From an uncultured Tolumonas sp. (lineage in GTDB: Bacteria > Pseudomonadota > Gammaproteobacteria > Enterobacterales > Aeromonadaceae), in the NCBI GenBank assembly GCA_903931645.1, contig CAIZDF010000645.1, positions 1 to 5,873 of the forward strand: a stretch of DNA of 5,873 bases, in the 5' to 3' direction. Shown one piece after another: positions 1-5,788 of the stretch. The notes below the pieces were generated by a model that did not search any database, was not told where the DNA came from, and was given only the letters and a program-made list of their open reading frames with translations. The translations under genes were made by a program, and so were the position numbers. Positions within the stretch are counted from its first letter, which is position 1; each line of letters starts with the position of its first letter.

Positions 1-1
1 C

Positions 2-523
2 CTGATTAATAACCAGCAGCAATATCAGCAGCATGGAATGCAATCGGTCATTGGAAAACCGCTCTCTTTAGATAATCTGCGCAAAACCTTGAACGAGATT
101 TTTATCGTTTGTTCTCTACCCGTAGAGCCAGAGCTGACTGACTCACAGGAAAAACATTTGCTGGATATTAATTTCCTGCAGGATTTCACCAGTGTTGTTG
201 GTTGTGATGTGATGGCTTCAGCGATCGACTTGTTTGAGCAGTCAATGCCGGAGTATCTCGATATTCTGAACAGTGCGCTGACGGCGCGCGATAAACAGGG
301 CATAGTGGAAGAAGCACATAAAATTAAAAGTGCGGCGGGTGCAATTGGTCTGAAGCGGATTTATCAGCTGGCCCAACAAGCACAATCGCCCGATCTACCT
401 GCGTGGCAGGAGAATATCCACGATTGGGTGGAAAGCATCGGTGCTGAATATCAGGGTGATTTGGAACGACTGCGTCACTGGTTGCAGCAGCAACGTTCTC
501 CGGTACAGGAACATCAGGAATAA
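2..523 (+). CDS. arcB: Aerobic respiration control sensor histidine kinase ArcB, C-terminal part
   Basis: The reading frame is open from the left edge, so this is the 3' end of a longer gene and the ATG at 38 is internal. The visible 173 residues begin near the end of the receiver domain; the GKPLS motif (about residues 17-21) holds the conserved Lys-Pro of receivers. A linker follows, then a histidine phosphotransfer (HPt) domain. Its phospho-accepting His is in EEAHKIKSAAG (His codon at 317-319), matching the HPt motif around His717 of E. coli ArcB. The stretch GIVEEAHKIK and the later QSPDLPAW are also close to E. coli. ArcB is an inner-membrane hybrid kinase that senses quinone redox state and passes phosphate through its HPt domain to ArcA; the membrane, PAS and kinase domains lie outside the window. 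The cognate arcA lies 2.1 kb downstream on the other strand. dgt follows after 24 bases, so co-transcription is likely. Confidence 0.95.
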   Translation: MINNQQQYQQHGMQSVIGKPLSLDNLRKTLNEIFIVCSLPVEPELTDSQEKHLLDINFLQDFTSVVGCDVMASAIDLFEQSMPEYLDILNSALTARDKQGIVEEAHKIKSAAGAIGLKRIYQLAQQAQSPDLPAWQENIHDWVESIGAEYQGDLERLRHWLQQQRSPVQEHQE

Positions 524-547
524 CCGCCAACATGAAGGAAACGGTTT

Positions 548-1915
548 ATGCTGCATTATCCGAACTTGCTCCAGCCTGAACGTTATTATCCGGTCGAACC
601 GCAATCTTTGCTGGTTGCTACTGAGTTGGATCGAACCCGTATCGTGCAAAGTGCGCCAGTTCGGCGTTTGCAGCAAAAAACTCAGGTCTTTCCGTTAGAT
701 GTTAAAGCCTCAGTACGCAGCCGGCTGACGCATTCATTAGAAGTCCAACAAGCTGGCCGGCAGATCATTTTTGCTATTCGCCAAATGCGCCGCACCGATT
801 GGGCGGAACAAGCGGTCACCAATCTGATCGAAATGTCCTGTTTATTGCACGATGTCGGCAATCCGCCGTTTGGTCATTTTGGTGAAGCTGTGCTGCGTGA
901 ATGGCTGCATGATGAACTGGATGGTCTCTTTGCCTCTGCGATATCCGCCCCCGCCAGTGAGCAATGGCAAAAAGTGTTGGCGCCGGATCTGTGTAGTTTT
1001 GATGGGAATGCGCAAAGTTTACGTCTAGTGCACTCCCTGCAGCGTCTCAATCTAACCTTAAGTCAGTTGGCCTGCATCATTAAATACCCACGAGTTATTG
1101 ATGAATTGGTGACGGCGACCGAAGGTAAGATCGGCGTGTTCATTAGTGAACGCCAGCTGATTGAGCGCATCCGCGATGTATTGCAATTACCCGCCGGTGT
1201 TCGCCATCCGCTGGTCTTTATCATGGAAGCCGCAGATGACATTTCATATAGCATCGCGGATGTTGATGATGCGGTCGATCGTAATTTACTGACTTTGGAT
1301 GCGGTCATTAAATTTCTGACCCAGCAGGTTGACGATGAAACCCGCGACTATTTAAAGCCTTTGCTCGATGAAGCGTTACAAGACGAACAAGGTTTTTTCC
1401 CTCATTTCCGTTATTTGCTGACCAACGATTGGGTGCAGTTGGCCGCCGAATCTTACCTGCTGCATAAAAAAGATATTCTGGCCGGGCATTTCGTCGGGCA
1501 TCTATTGGAATGCGATCACCCGGCAATTCATGTGTTAAATGCACTGAAACGTCTGGCGCGACAATCCATCTTCGGTCAACGGGAAGTGGAAAGTCTCGAA
1601 TTGTCCGGTTATGCCGCCATGCGGGGCGTGTTACTTACCTACAGTGAATTACTGACATTGCCGGCACAAATATTCCGCCAATTGCTAAGCGGGGAAGGGC
1701 ATCACCGTTATCAGCATGCGTTGCGACTCTGTCATCGGCTCTCTCGCCGGCATGTGCTGGCCTATCAAAAAGCAACCGAAACGCCAGATCCATTTTTTCA
1801 ACGACCAGCAGAACAGGAATGGTATTATCGGGTGCGCTTGTTACTCGATTTCATCAGTGGCATGACCGATACCTATGTGTTGGAAGAATATCGGCTATTA
1901 AATGGCTGGGTTTAA
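548..1915 (+). CDS. dgt: Deoxyguanosinetriphosphate triphosphohydrolase (dGTPase)
   Basis: This 455-residue HD-domain protein belongs to the dGTPase family, which hydrolyses dGTP to deoxyguanosine and tripolyphosphate and so adjusts the dNTP pool in the cytoplasm. The metal-binding H...HD...D pattern is complete: His62 in RLTHSLEVQQ, His101-Asp102 in LLHDVGNPPFGHFGE, and Asp230 (or 231) in MEAADDISY. Other family blocks are RRLQQKTQVFPL near residue 40, FDGNAQSLRLVH near 151 and the C-terminal DFISGMTDTYVLEEYRLL. It is about 50 residues shorter than the E. coli enzyme (505), mainly through a shorter N-terminus and smaller inserted loops, with no sign of damage. The start is supported by AAGGAA at 535-540, seven bases before ATG. 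It sits 24 bases after arcB and converges with rfaH. No promoter of its own was recognised, so it is probably read through from arcB. Confidence 0.93.
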   Translation: MLHYPNLLQPERYYPVEPQSLLVATELDRTRIVQSAPVRRLQQKTQVFPLDVKASVRSRLTHSLEVQQAGRQIIFAIRQMRRTDWAEQAVTNLIEMSCLLHDVGNPPFGHFGEAVLREWLHDELDGLFASAISAPASEQWQKVLAPDLCSFDGNAQSLRLVHSLQRLNLTLSQLACIIKYPRVIDELVTATEGKIGVFISERQLIERIRDVLQLPAGVRHPLVFIMEAADDISYSIADVDDAVDRNLLTLDAVIKFLTQQVDDETRDYLKPLLDEALQDEQGFFPHFRYLLTNDWVQLAAESYLLHKKDILAGHFVGHLLECDHPAIHVLNALKRLARQSIFGQREVESLELSGYAAMRGVLLTYSELLTLPAQIFRQLLSGEGHHRYQHALRLCHRLSRRHVLAYQKATETPDPFFQRPAEQEWYYRVRLLLDFISGMTDTYVLEEYRLLNGWV

Positions 1916-1917
1916 AC

Positions 1918-1948
1918 TACAGCACTGATTTTTCAGGCCAGTGCTGTA
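1918..1948. terminator. Convergent hairpin between dgt and rfaH, possible bidirectional terminator
   Basis: A perfect 10-bp inverted repeat (TACAGCACTG at 1918-1927, CAGTGCTGTA at 1939-1948) with an 11-base loop lies three bases after the dgt stop and 15 bases beyond the rfaH stop on the other strand. The position suits a shared terminator for two convergent genes. Neither strand has a good T-tract directly after the stem, so it may be a weak intrinsic terminator or an mRNA 3'-end stabilising hairpin. Confidence 0.55.
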
Positions 1949-1963
1949 TGAAGGCTGGATTGT

Positions 1964-2470
1964 TTAACCGGCTATGCAGCGATAACTTTTATTATCAAAA
2001 CTATCACTGATATCCTGATTCAGGATCGACAACAATAGAATGGCACGCAGTTCGCCATCCGGTTCCTGATAAATCGCCTGTAAGTCTTTTAAAGGACCGT
2101 CCTCAATTAGCACTTGCTGACCGTGTTTCGGCAACCGGCTCACCACATCACGTAATTCGTCGCTGTCTTCATTGCGCATTAGCTGATAGATCAACTCAGG
2201 CGGTACTTTACTCCACTGTTCACCATGCCCGATCACGCGGCTAATGCCACGCGTTGAGCGAATTCTCATGGGTGAAAACTCATGAATATCCACATGGATA
2301 AACAGATAACGCGGGAACATGGGCTCTGTTTTCTCGACCATTTTACCGCGTAAAATTTTGCGAGTAAGCACCAGCGGGTAATAACTGTCGATACCCTGAT
2401 TTTGCAGATGTAATTTGGCCCGTTCTTCTTCTTTAGGATGACAGTAGGCCAGATACCAGTACTTCTTCAT
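1964..2470 (-). CDS. rfaH: Transcription antitermination protein RfaH
   Basis: This 168-residue protein is a NusG paralogue of the RfaH type. E. coli RfaH (162 residues) binds RNA polymerase paused at ops elements and suppresses Rho termination in long operons such as those for lipopolysaccharide, capsule and secreted toxins, and it also recruits ribosomes. The N-terminal NGN-like domain (about 1-100) opens with WYLAYCHPKEEERAKLHL and contains IVRG-like KILRGK and EPMFPRYLF, which matches EPLFPNYLF of E. coli. The C-terminal KOW-like domain (about 115-168) includes AIYQEPDGELRAILLL, matching AIFTEPDGEARSMLLL. Glu49 and Arg142 occupy the positions of E. coli Glu48 and Arg138, the salt bridge that holds RfaH autoinhibited, so the fold-switching mechanism is probably kept. 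The start has an AGGAG (complement of 2476-2480) five bases before ATG. No convincing promoter was found in the 110 bases upstream. It lies between dgt (convergent) and arcA (same strand, separated by a terminator). Confidence 0.92.
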   Translation of the reverse strand: MKKYWYLAYCHPKEEERAKLHLQNQGIDSYYPLVLTRKILRGKMVEKTEPMFPRYLFIHVDIHEFSPMRIRSTRGISRVIGHGEQWSKVPPELIYQLMRNEDSDELRDVVSRLPKHGQQVLIEDGPLKDLQAIYQEPDGELRAILLLSILNQDISDSFDNKSYRCIAG

Positions 2471-2579
2471 TCTGGCTCCTATTTATTATTTTGCTCTTAT
2501 GTAAACCACGATACAGGGCAATCAGCTCTAAAACTGATGGTTATGTCCCGTAATCTTTGACAATTTATCGTGCAGAAAA

Positions 2580-2609
2580 TAAAAAGGCCAACACAGGTTG
2601 GCCTTTTTA
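2580..2609 (-). terminator. Rho-independent terminator of arcA
   Basis: A 13-bp stem (2580-2592 with 2597-2609, core AAGGCCAAC/GTTGGCCTT) closes on the four-base loop ACAG and is flanked by A5/T5 tracts. It sits 23 bases beyond the arcA stop and is followed on the minus strand by TTTTTATTTT, a good U-tract. The A/T flanks make it look bidirectional, but no rightward gene feeds into it. It should insulate rfaH from arcA transcription. Confidence 0.88.
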
Positions 2610-2632
2610 TCGGTTTGCTTAACAAAAACTAA

Positions 2633-3364
2633 CTAAGCGTTCGTTTCTTGTTCTAAGTCGGCACAGAAACGATAGCCTTCACCGTGAATGGTGGTGATCA
2701 GTTCCGGTGTATCTGGGTAATCTTCAAAATGTTTACGGATCCGGCGAATAGTCACATCCACAGTGCGGTCATGTGGTTTTAGTTCGCGACCCGTCATTTT
2801 CAGCAGCAGATCAGCACGAGTCTGGATCTGGCCCGGATTTTCACAAAAATGCAGTAAAGCGCGGAATTCAGAACGTGGCAGGCGGTACGCCACCGCAGAC
2901 GGATTGATCAATGAGCGGCTGTTGATATCCAGCGTCCAGCCATTGAAGCGATAGGCAGACACATTTCCGGCAATTGGCTCTTCGACTGGATCACCACGAC
3001 GGGTGCGTCCCAGCAAGTTACGGGCACGGATCGTCAACTCACGCGGGTTAAATGGTTTGGTCAGGTAGTCATCAGCACCAATTTCCAGCCCTAAGATACG
3101 ATCGACATCGTTATCGCGACCAGTCAGGAATATCAGGCCCATTTCGCCTTTTTCCCGAATTTCACGTGCCAACAGCAAACCATTTTTTCCAGGCAAATTG
3201 ATATCCATGATCACCAGGTCAACTCGCTGATTCGCTAATGTATGGTGCATTTCGTCACCATTATTGGCTTCCAGAACATGATAGCCTTCCGCTTCAAAGA
3301 TACTTTTCAGCGTATTTCGTGTGACGAGTTCATCCTCAACAATCAATATCTGTGGTATTTGCAT
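2633..3364 (-). CDS. arcA: Aerobic respiration two-component response regulator ArcA
   Basis: This 243-residue OmpR/PhoB-type regulator is very close to E. coli ArcA (238 residues). The N-terminal receiver (about 1-120) begins with [18 protein letters not shown] and carries the acidic pair Glu10/Asp11, phospho-acceptor Asp54 in [13 protein letters not shown], Thr81 and Lys103 ([10 protein letters not shown]). The C-terminal winged helix (about 135-235) contains [17 protein letters not shown] and the recognition-helix region [22 protein letters not shown]. Phosphorylated by ArcB when respiration slows, ArcA represses TCA-cycle and aerobic respiratory genes. The frame is open for 31 codons upstream, but the family start ([12 protein letters not shown]) is the ATG at 3364, with GAGA a few bases before it as a weak ribosome binding site; the longer form would have to start upstream of most of the likely leader. 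Its promoter region is shared with the divergent thr operon, and its terminator is at 2580-2609. Confidence 0.96.
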   Translation of the reverse strand: MQIPQILIVEDELVTRNTLKSIFEAEGYHVLEANNGDEMHHTLANQRVDLVIMDINLPGKNGLLLAREIREKGEMGLIFLTGRDNDVDRILGLEIGADDYLTKPFNPRELTIRARNLLGRTRRGDPVEEPIAGNVSAYRFNGWTLDINSRSLINPSAVAYRLPRSEFRALLHFCENPGQIQTRADLLLKMTGRELKPHDRTVDVTIRRIRKHFEDYPDTPELITTIHGEGYRFCADLEQETNA

Positions 3365-3391
3365 GGAAATTCTCTGCGTTAAATGAAATTG

Positions 3392-3405
3392 TGTTAATTT
3401 TAACA
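3392..3405. promoter_or_regulatory. Inverted repeat TGTTAA-N2-TTAACA, candidate ArcA autoregulatory site
   Basis: TGTTAATTTTAACA is an inverted repeat of six-base arms. GTTAA half-sites are the hallmark of ArcA boxes (consensus near GTTAATTA). It lies just downstream of the predicted arcA transcription start, a position expected to repress. That ArcA binds here is inference. Confidence 0.4.
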
Positions 3406-3416
3406 TATTCGCTGCA

Positions 3417-3445
3417 TTCATATGACAGTAGATCTGTTTTTTCAA
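3417..3445 (-). promoter_or_regulatory. Predicted sigma-70 promoter of arcA
   Basis: On the minus strand TTGAAA (complement of 3440-3445, 5 of 6 to TTGACA) is followed after exactly 17 bases by TATGAA (complement of 3417-3422, 4 of 6 to TATAAT). The implied transcription start is near 3410, giving an arcA leader of about 45 bases. Other arcA promoters farther upstream cannot be excluded; in E. coli the gene has several. Confidence 0.5.
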
Positions 3446-3456
3446 TGTTATTAACA
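3446..3456. promoter_or_regulatory. Inverted repeat TGTTA-T-TAACA upstream of the arcA -35
   Basis: A perfect inverted repeat of five-base arms around one base directly abuts the predicted arcA -35 box (3440-3445). It shares the GTTA/TAAC arms of the 3392-3405 repeat 54 bases away, so the same protein could bind both. ArcA is the obvious candidate from motif and context; this is not shown. Confidence 0.35.
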
Positions 3457-3525
3457 ATACCTGCCAGCCTGGCTCACAGACTGCGTTTGTTAGCCGCCTC
3501 GAATGGTCTGAAATCGCGAATTGTT

Positions 3526-3537
3526 ACAAAATTTTGT
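3526..3537. repeat. 12-bp perfect palindrome ACAAAATTTTGT touching the thr -35
   Basis: The palindrome overlaps the first base of the TTGACA box at 3537-3542. Its symmetry and position suggest a dimeric repressor or activator site for the thr promoter. AT-rich promoter DNA can give such palindromes by chance, and no regulator is identified. Confidence 0.35.
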
Positions 3538-3566
3538 TGACAGAAATGTACCTGATCCGGTATTGG
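3537..3566 (+). promoter_or_regulatory. Predicted promoter of the thr operon
   Basis: A consensus -35 box TTGACA (3537-3542) precedes a poor -10 region: TATTGG at 3561-3566 (18-base spacer) or GGTATT at 3559-3564 (16-base spacer). Transcription would start near 3573, about 20 bases before the leader ATG at 3595. The -35 is convincing; the -10 assignment is not. Confidence 0.5.
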
Positions 3567-3594
3567 TATGTCACTATTTATGCGAAGTCTAATT

Positions 3595-3759
3595 ATGCTA
3601 TCTACTATTGCTACCCGCACAATTATTACCATTACCGGCACCACAATTGGTGGTACTGGAGCGGGCTGTTGCCTAAATAACACAAACAATTATCGAAGCC
3701 CGTCCCCTAACCAGGTACGGGCTTTTTCGTTACAGGGAGATGTATATGCGTGTACTTAA
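3595..3759 (+). CDS. thrL: thr operon leader peptide, extended frame without the usual stop
   Basis: From the ATG at 3595 the frame is rich in the codons of the regulating amino acids: eight Thr and five Ile within the first 22 codons ([13 protein letters not shown], then TTIGGTGAG). The final GAG matches the end of E. coli ThrL (TGNGAG-stop). Here the next codon is TGT (Cys, 3667-3669) where E. coli has TGA, and the frame continues for 29 further codons to a TAA at 3757-3759, inside thrA in another frame. The functional leader is therefore probably the part up to about 3669. In-frame ATGs also exist at 3568 and 3580; 3595 is preferred because the predicted transcription start near 3573 would exclude 3568 and leave 3580 almost no leader. 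The ribosome binding site (GAAG, 3584-3587) is weak. Confidence 0.7.
   Translation: MLSTIATRTIITITGTTIGGTGAGCCLNNTNNYRSPSPNQVRAFSLQGDVYACT
3614..3727 (+). promoter_or_regulatory. thr operon attenuator, alternative RNA structures
   Basis: The leader RNA can form the mutually exclusive pairings expected of attenuation. Segment 2 (CGGGCT, 3662-3667) can pair with AGCCCG (3697-3702) as an antiterminator. The same AGCCCG is the 5' arm of the terminator. CCCGC (3614-3618), within the Thr/Ile codons, can pair with GCGGG (3661-3665) and would release the terminator. The GCGGGCT...AGCCCG arrangement is like that of E. coli thrL. A small perfect hairpin (ACCAC 3640-3644 with GTGGT 3650-3654) also lies in the leader. 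Stalling at Thr or Ile codons should favour the antiterminator and thrA expression. Confidence 0.7.
3696..3727 (+). terminator. thr attenuator terminator hairpin
   Basis: AAGCCCGT (3696-3703) pairs with ACGGGCTT (3717-3724), with a further CCT/AGG pairing inside (3706-3708 with 3713-3715), followed by a run of five T (3723-3727). It ends 18 bases before the thrA start. Confidence 0.8.
3734..3739 (+). promoter_or_regulatory. thrA ribosome binding site that decides the start
   Basis: AGGGAG lies six bases before the ATG at 3746 but directly against the ATG at 3740. Spacing therefore selects 3746, which also gives the family N-terminus [10 protein letters not shown]. Confidence 0.75.
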
Positions 3760-5788
3760 GTTTGGTGGTTCTTCACTCGCGGATGCGGAACGATTCCTCC
3801 GGGTTTCCGACATCGTGGTGAATAATCAGCAACAGGTTCAGGTGGCGTTGGTGTTGTCTGCTCCAGCCAAAGTGACTAACCTGCTGGTGGCGCTGGTTGC
3901 TCAGACCAGCAAAGGTGAAGATGCCAGTGCGACACTGGCCGATATTGAAGGCATTTTCACGCGTCTGATCACTGGGCTGAAAACACGTTATGCCAATTTC
4001 GCTGACGAAGTGCTGATGCAACGTCTGCAGCAAGAACTAGGTACTATCCGCAGTAAAATGCAGGGCATCCAGTTGTTGAACCAGTGTCCTGATAGCGTAC
4101 AAGCATTGATCTTAAGCCGTGGTGAAGCGTTATCTATCGCCTGTATGGAGCAATTGCTGCTGGCACGTGGTGAAAAGGTTACTCTGATCAACCCGGTCGA
4201 AATGTTACTGGCGGAAGGTGGTTTCTTAGAATCACACGTTGATATCGATGTATCCCGTGCCCGTTTTGCTGAAAAACCAGTGAATGAAGGCCACGTGTAT
4301 CTGATGGCGGGTTTCACTGGTGGTAACGCGAAAGGCGAACTGGTGCTGCTGGGGCGTAACGGTTCCGATTATTCAGCCGCAGTATTGGCGGCCTGTGTTA
4401 ACGCCGACTGCTGTGAGATCTGGACCGATGTGGATGGTGTTTACAGCTGTGACCCTCGTCTGGTGACGGATGCCGTATTGCTGAAACGCATGTCATATAA
4501 AGAAGCGATGGAGCTGTCTTACTTTGGTGCCAAAGTATTGCACCCGCGGACCATCGCACCGATTGCCCGTTTCCACATTCCTTGCCTGATCAAAAACACC
4601 TTCAACCCACAGGGTGAAGGCACTTTAATCAGCGCTGATCACGGTGACGATCAATATCCGGTCAAAGGGATCTCCGATCTGTCTGGCATCTCTATGATCA
4701 ACGTCAGCGGCCCAGGCATGAAAGGTATGGTTGGTATGGCTGGCCGCATGTTCACTGCGGTTTCCCGTGCTGGCGTATCGGTGGTTTTGATCACTCAAGC
4801 CTCTTCCGAATACAGCATCAGTTTCTGTATCCATACCTATGATGCAGAAAAAGCACTGAAAGTGCTGAATCAGGAATTCGAGCTGGAATTAAAAGCTAAC
4901 TTGCTGGAAGAGATCGAGATCCGCCATGATCTGGCGATCCTGTCACTGGTGGGTGATGGCATGCGTACAATGAAAGGTATCGCAGCGCGTTTCTTTACTT
5001 CACTGGCGCAGGCTTCTATCAACATCGTGGCGATTTCGCAAGGTTCCAGCGAGCGTTCTATCTCGGCGGTAGTTGGCAACAAAAAAGTCACTGAAGCGAT
5101 TAAAGCGTGTCACCAGAACCTATTCGGTACCCAACAATTTATCGACATCATTCTGGTCGGTCTGGGTGGTGTGGGTGGTGCGTTGCTGCAACAGATCCGT
5201 CGTCAACAAGCTGTACTGAGCAAACAGGGCATCGGCCTGCGTGTGGTTGGTCTGGCGAATTCCCGTAAAATGGTGTTGTCAAAAGACGGTCTGGATCTGG
5301 CTAACTGGCAAGCTGCGCTGGAAGTTGCCACAGAGCGTTTCAATCTGCAAGCCATCAAACAGCTGGTTGATGACAGCCATTTGATCAACCCAGTTATTGT
5401 TGATTGTACTTCGGATGAAACTATTTCCGGTCAGTATGCCGATTTCCTGGCTGCGGGTTTCCACGTCGTTACACCAAACAAAAAAGCCAACACCAGTTCT
5501 ATTCAGTACTACCGTGAGCTGCGTCGTACTGCTCAGGCTACGCGTCGTAAGTTCTTGTACGAAACCAATGTGGGTGCGGGTCTGCCGGTTATCGAAAACC
5601 TGCAGAATCTGATCAAAGCTGGTGATAGACTACAGGCCTTTAACGGTATTTTGTCGGGCTCACTGTCGTTTATCTTCGGTAAACTGGATGAAGGCAGCAG
5701 CTTCTCAGAAGCTACTTTGACCGCCAAAGGTAATGGTTTTACCGAACCGGATCCTCGTGATGACTTAAGTAAAGGGAGAAAAGAATAA
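3746..5788 (+). CDS. thrA: Bifunctional aspartokinase I / homoserine dehydrogenase I, C-terminally truncated
   Basis: The fused enzyme catalyses the first and third steps from aspartate to threonine: aspartate phosphorylation and reduction of aspartate semialdehyde to homoserine. The aspartokinase part opens with KFGGSS (about 5-10) and has [10 protein letters not shown] (203-212) and [17 protein letters not shown]. Two ACT-type regulatory segments follow ([16 protein letters not shown] and [16 protein letters not shown]), the usual threonine feedback region. The dehydrogenase part has the nucleotide-binding GLGGVGG (472-478), [10 protein letters not shown] from 576 and NVGAGLPVI. Similarity ends abruptly at [10 protein letters not shown] (666-675): the next residues are KGRKE and a stop, where the family has Gly-Met-Asp-Val-Ala-Arg-Lys. 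The product is 680 residues against 820 in E. coli. The Asp and Lys equivalent to yeast homoserine dehydrogenase Asp219 and Lys223 would be residues 678 and 682 and are lost, so dehydrogenase activity is probably abolished while the kinase could survive. thrB and thrC do not follow within the window. Either disrupted by inserted DNA or a chimeric assembly. Confidence 0.93.
   Translation: MRVLKFGGSSLADAERFLRVSDIVVNNQQQVQVALVLSAPAKVTNLLVALVAQTSKGEDASATLADIEGIFTRLITGLKTRYANFADEVLMQRLQQELGTIRSKMQGIQLLNQCPDSVQALILSRGEALSIACMEQLLLARGEKVTLINPVEMLLAEGGFLESHVDIDVSRARFAEKPVNEGHVYLMAGFTGGNAKGELVLLGRNGSDYSAAVLAACVNADCCEIWTDVDGVYSCDPRLVTDAVLLKRMSYKEAMELSYFGAKVLHPRTIAPIARFHIPCLIKNTFNPQGEGTLISADHGDDQYPVKGISDLSGISMINVSGPGMKGMVGMAGRMFTAVSRAGVSVVLITQASSEYSISFCIHTYDAEKALKVLNQEFELELKANLLEEIEIRHDLAILSLVGDGMRTMKGIAARFFTSLAQASINIVAISQGSSERSISAVVGNKKVTEAIKACHQNLFGTQQFIDIILVGLGGVGGALLQQIRRQQAVLSKQGIGLRVVGLANSRKMVLSKDGLDLANWQAALEVATERFNLQAIKQLVDDSHLINPVIVDCTSDETISGQYADFLAAGFHVVTPNKKANTSSIQYYRELRRTAQATRRKFLYETNVGAGLPVIENLQNLIKAGDRLQAFNGILSGSLSFIFGKLDEGSSFSEATLTAKGNGFTEPDPRDDLSKGRKE

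Noticed and set aside
1063..1544. Two minus-strand open frames of about 80 codons opposite dgt.
   Set aside because: They lie antisense to a well-conserved dgt, show no recognisable motifs, and follow from the codon composition of the true gene.
3365..3457. A 31-codon N-terminal extension of ArcA from the ATG at 3457.
   Set aside because: The extension is absent from known ArcA proteins, overlaps the predicted promoter and inverted repeat, and the ATG at 3364 gives the conserved family N-terminus.
3546..3680. A 44-codon open frame overlapping the thr leader, very rich in Tyr, His and Trp, ending at the TAA at 3678-3680 near where a leader should stop.
   Set aside because: Runs of ACC and ATT codons read in a shifted frame give CAC, TAT and TAC, so the composition is a shadow of the Thr/Ile leader. 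Its ATG lies within the predicted promoter and has no ribosome binding site.
5065..5076. GGCGGTAG followed by TTGG inside thrA, resembling the start of the ops element read by RfaH.
   Set aside because: It misses one of the conserved bases after the core, lies deep inside coding sequence, and is explained by the codons for Ser-Ala-Val-Val-Gly. An 8-base match by chance is plausible in a window of this size.
5763..5776. Possible integron cassette boundary at the thrA break, because a promoterless gene with its own ribosome binding site begins there.
   Set aside because: No GTTRRRY core site is present at the junction and no attC-like structure or integrase is visible.
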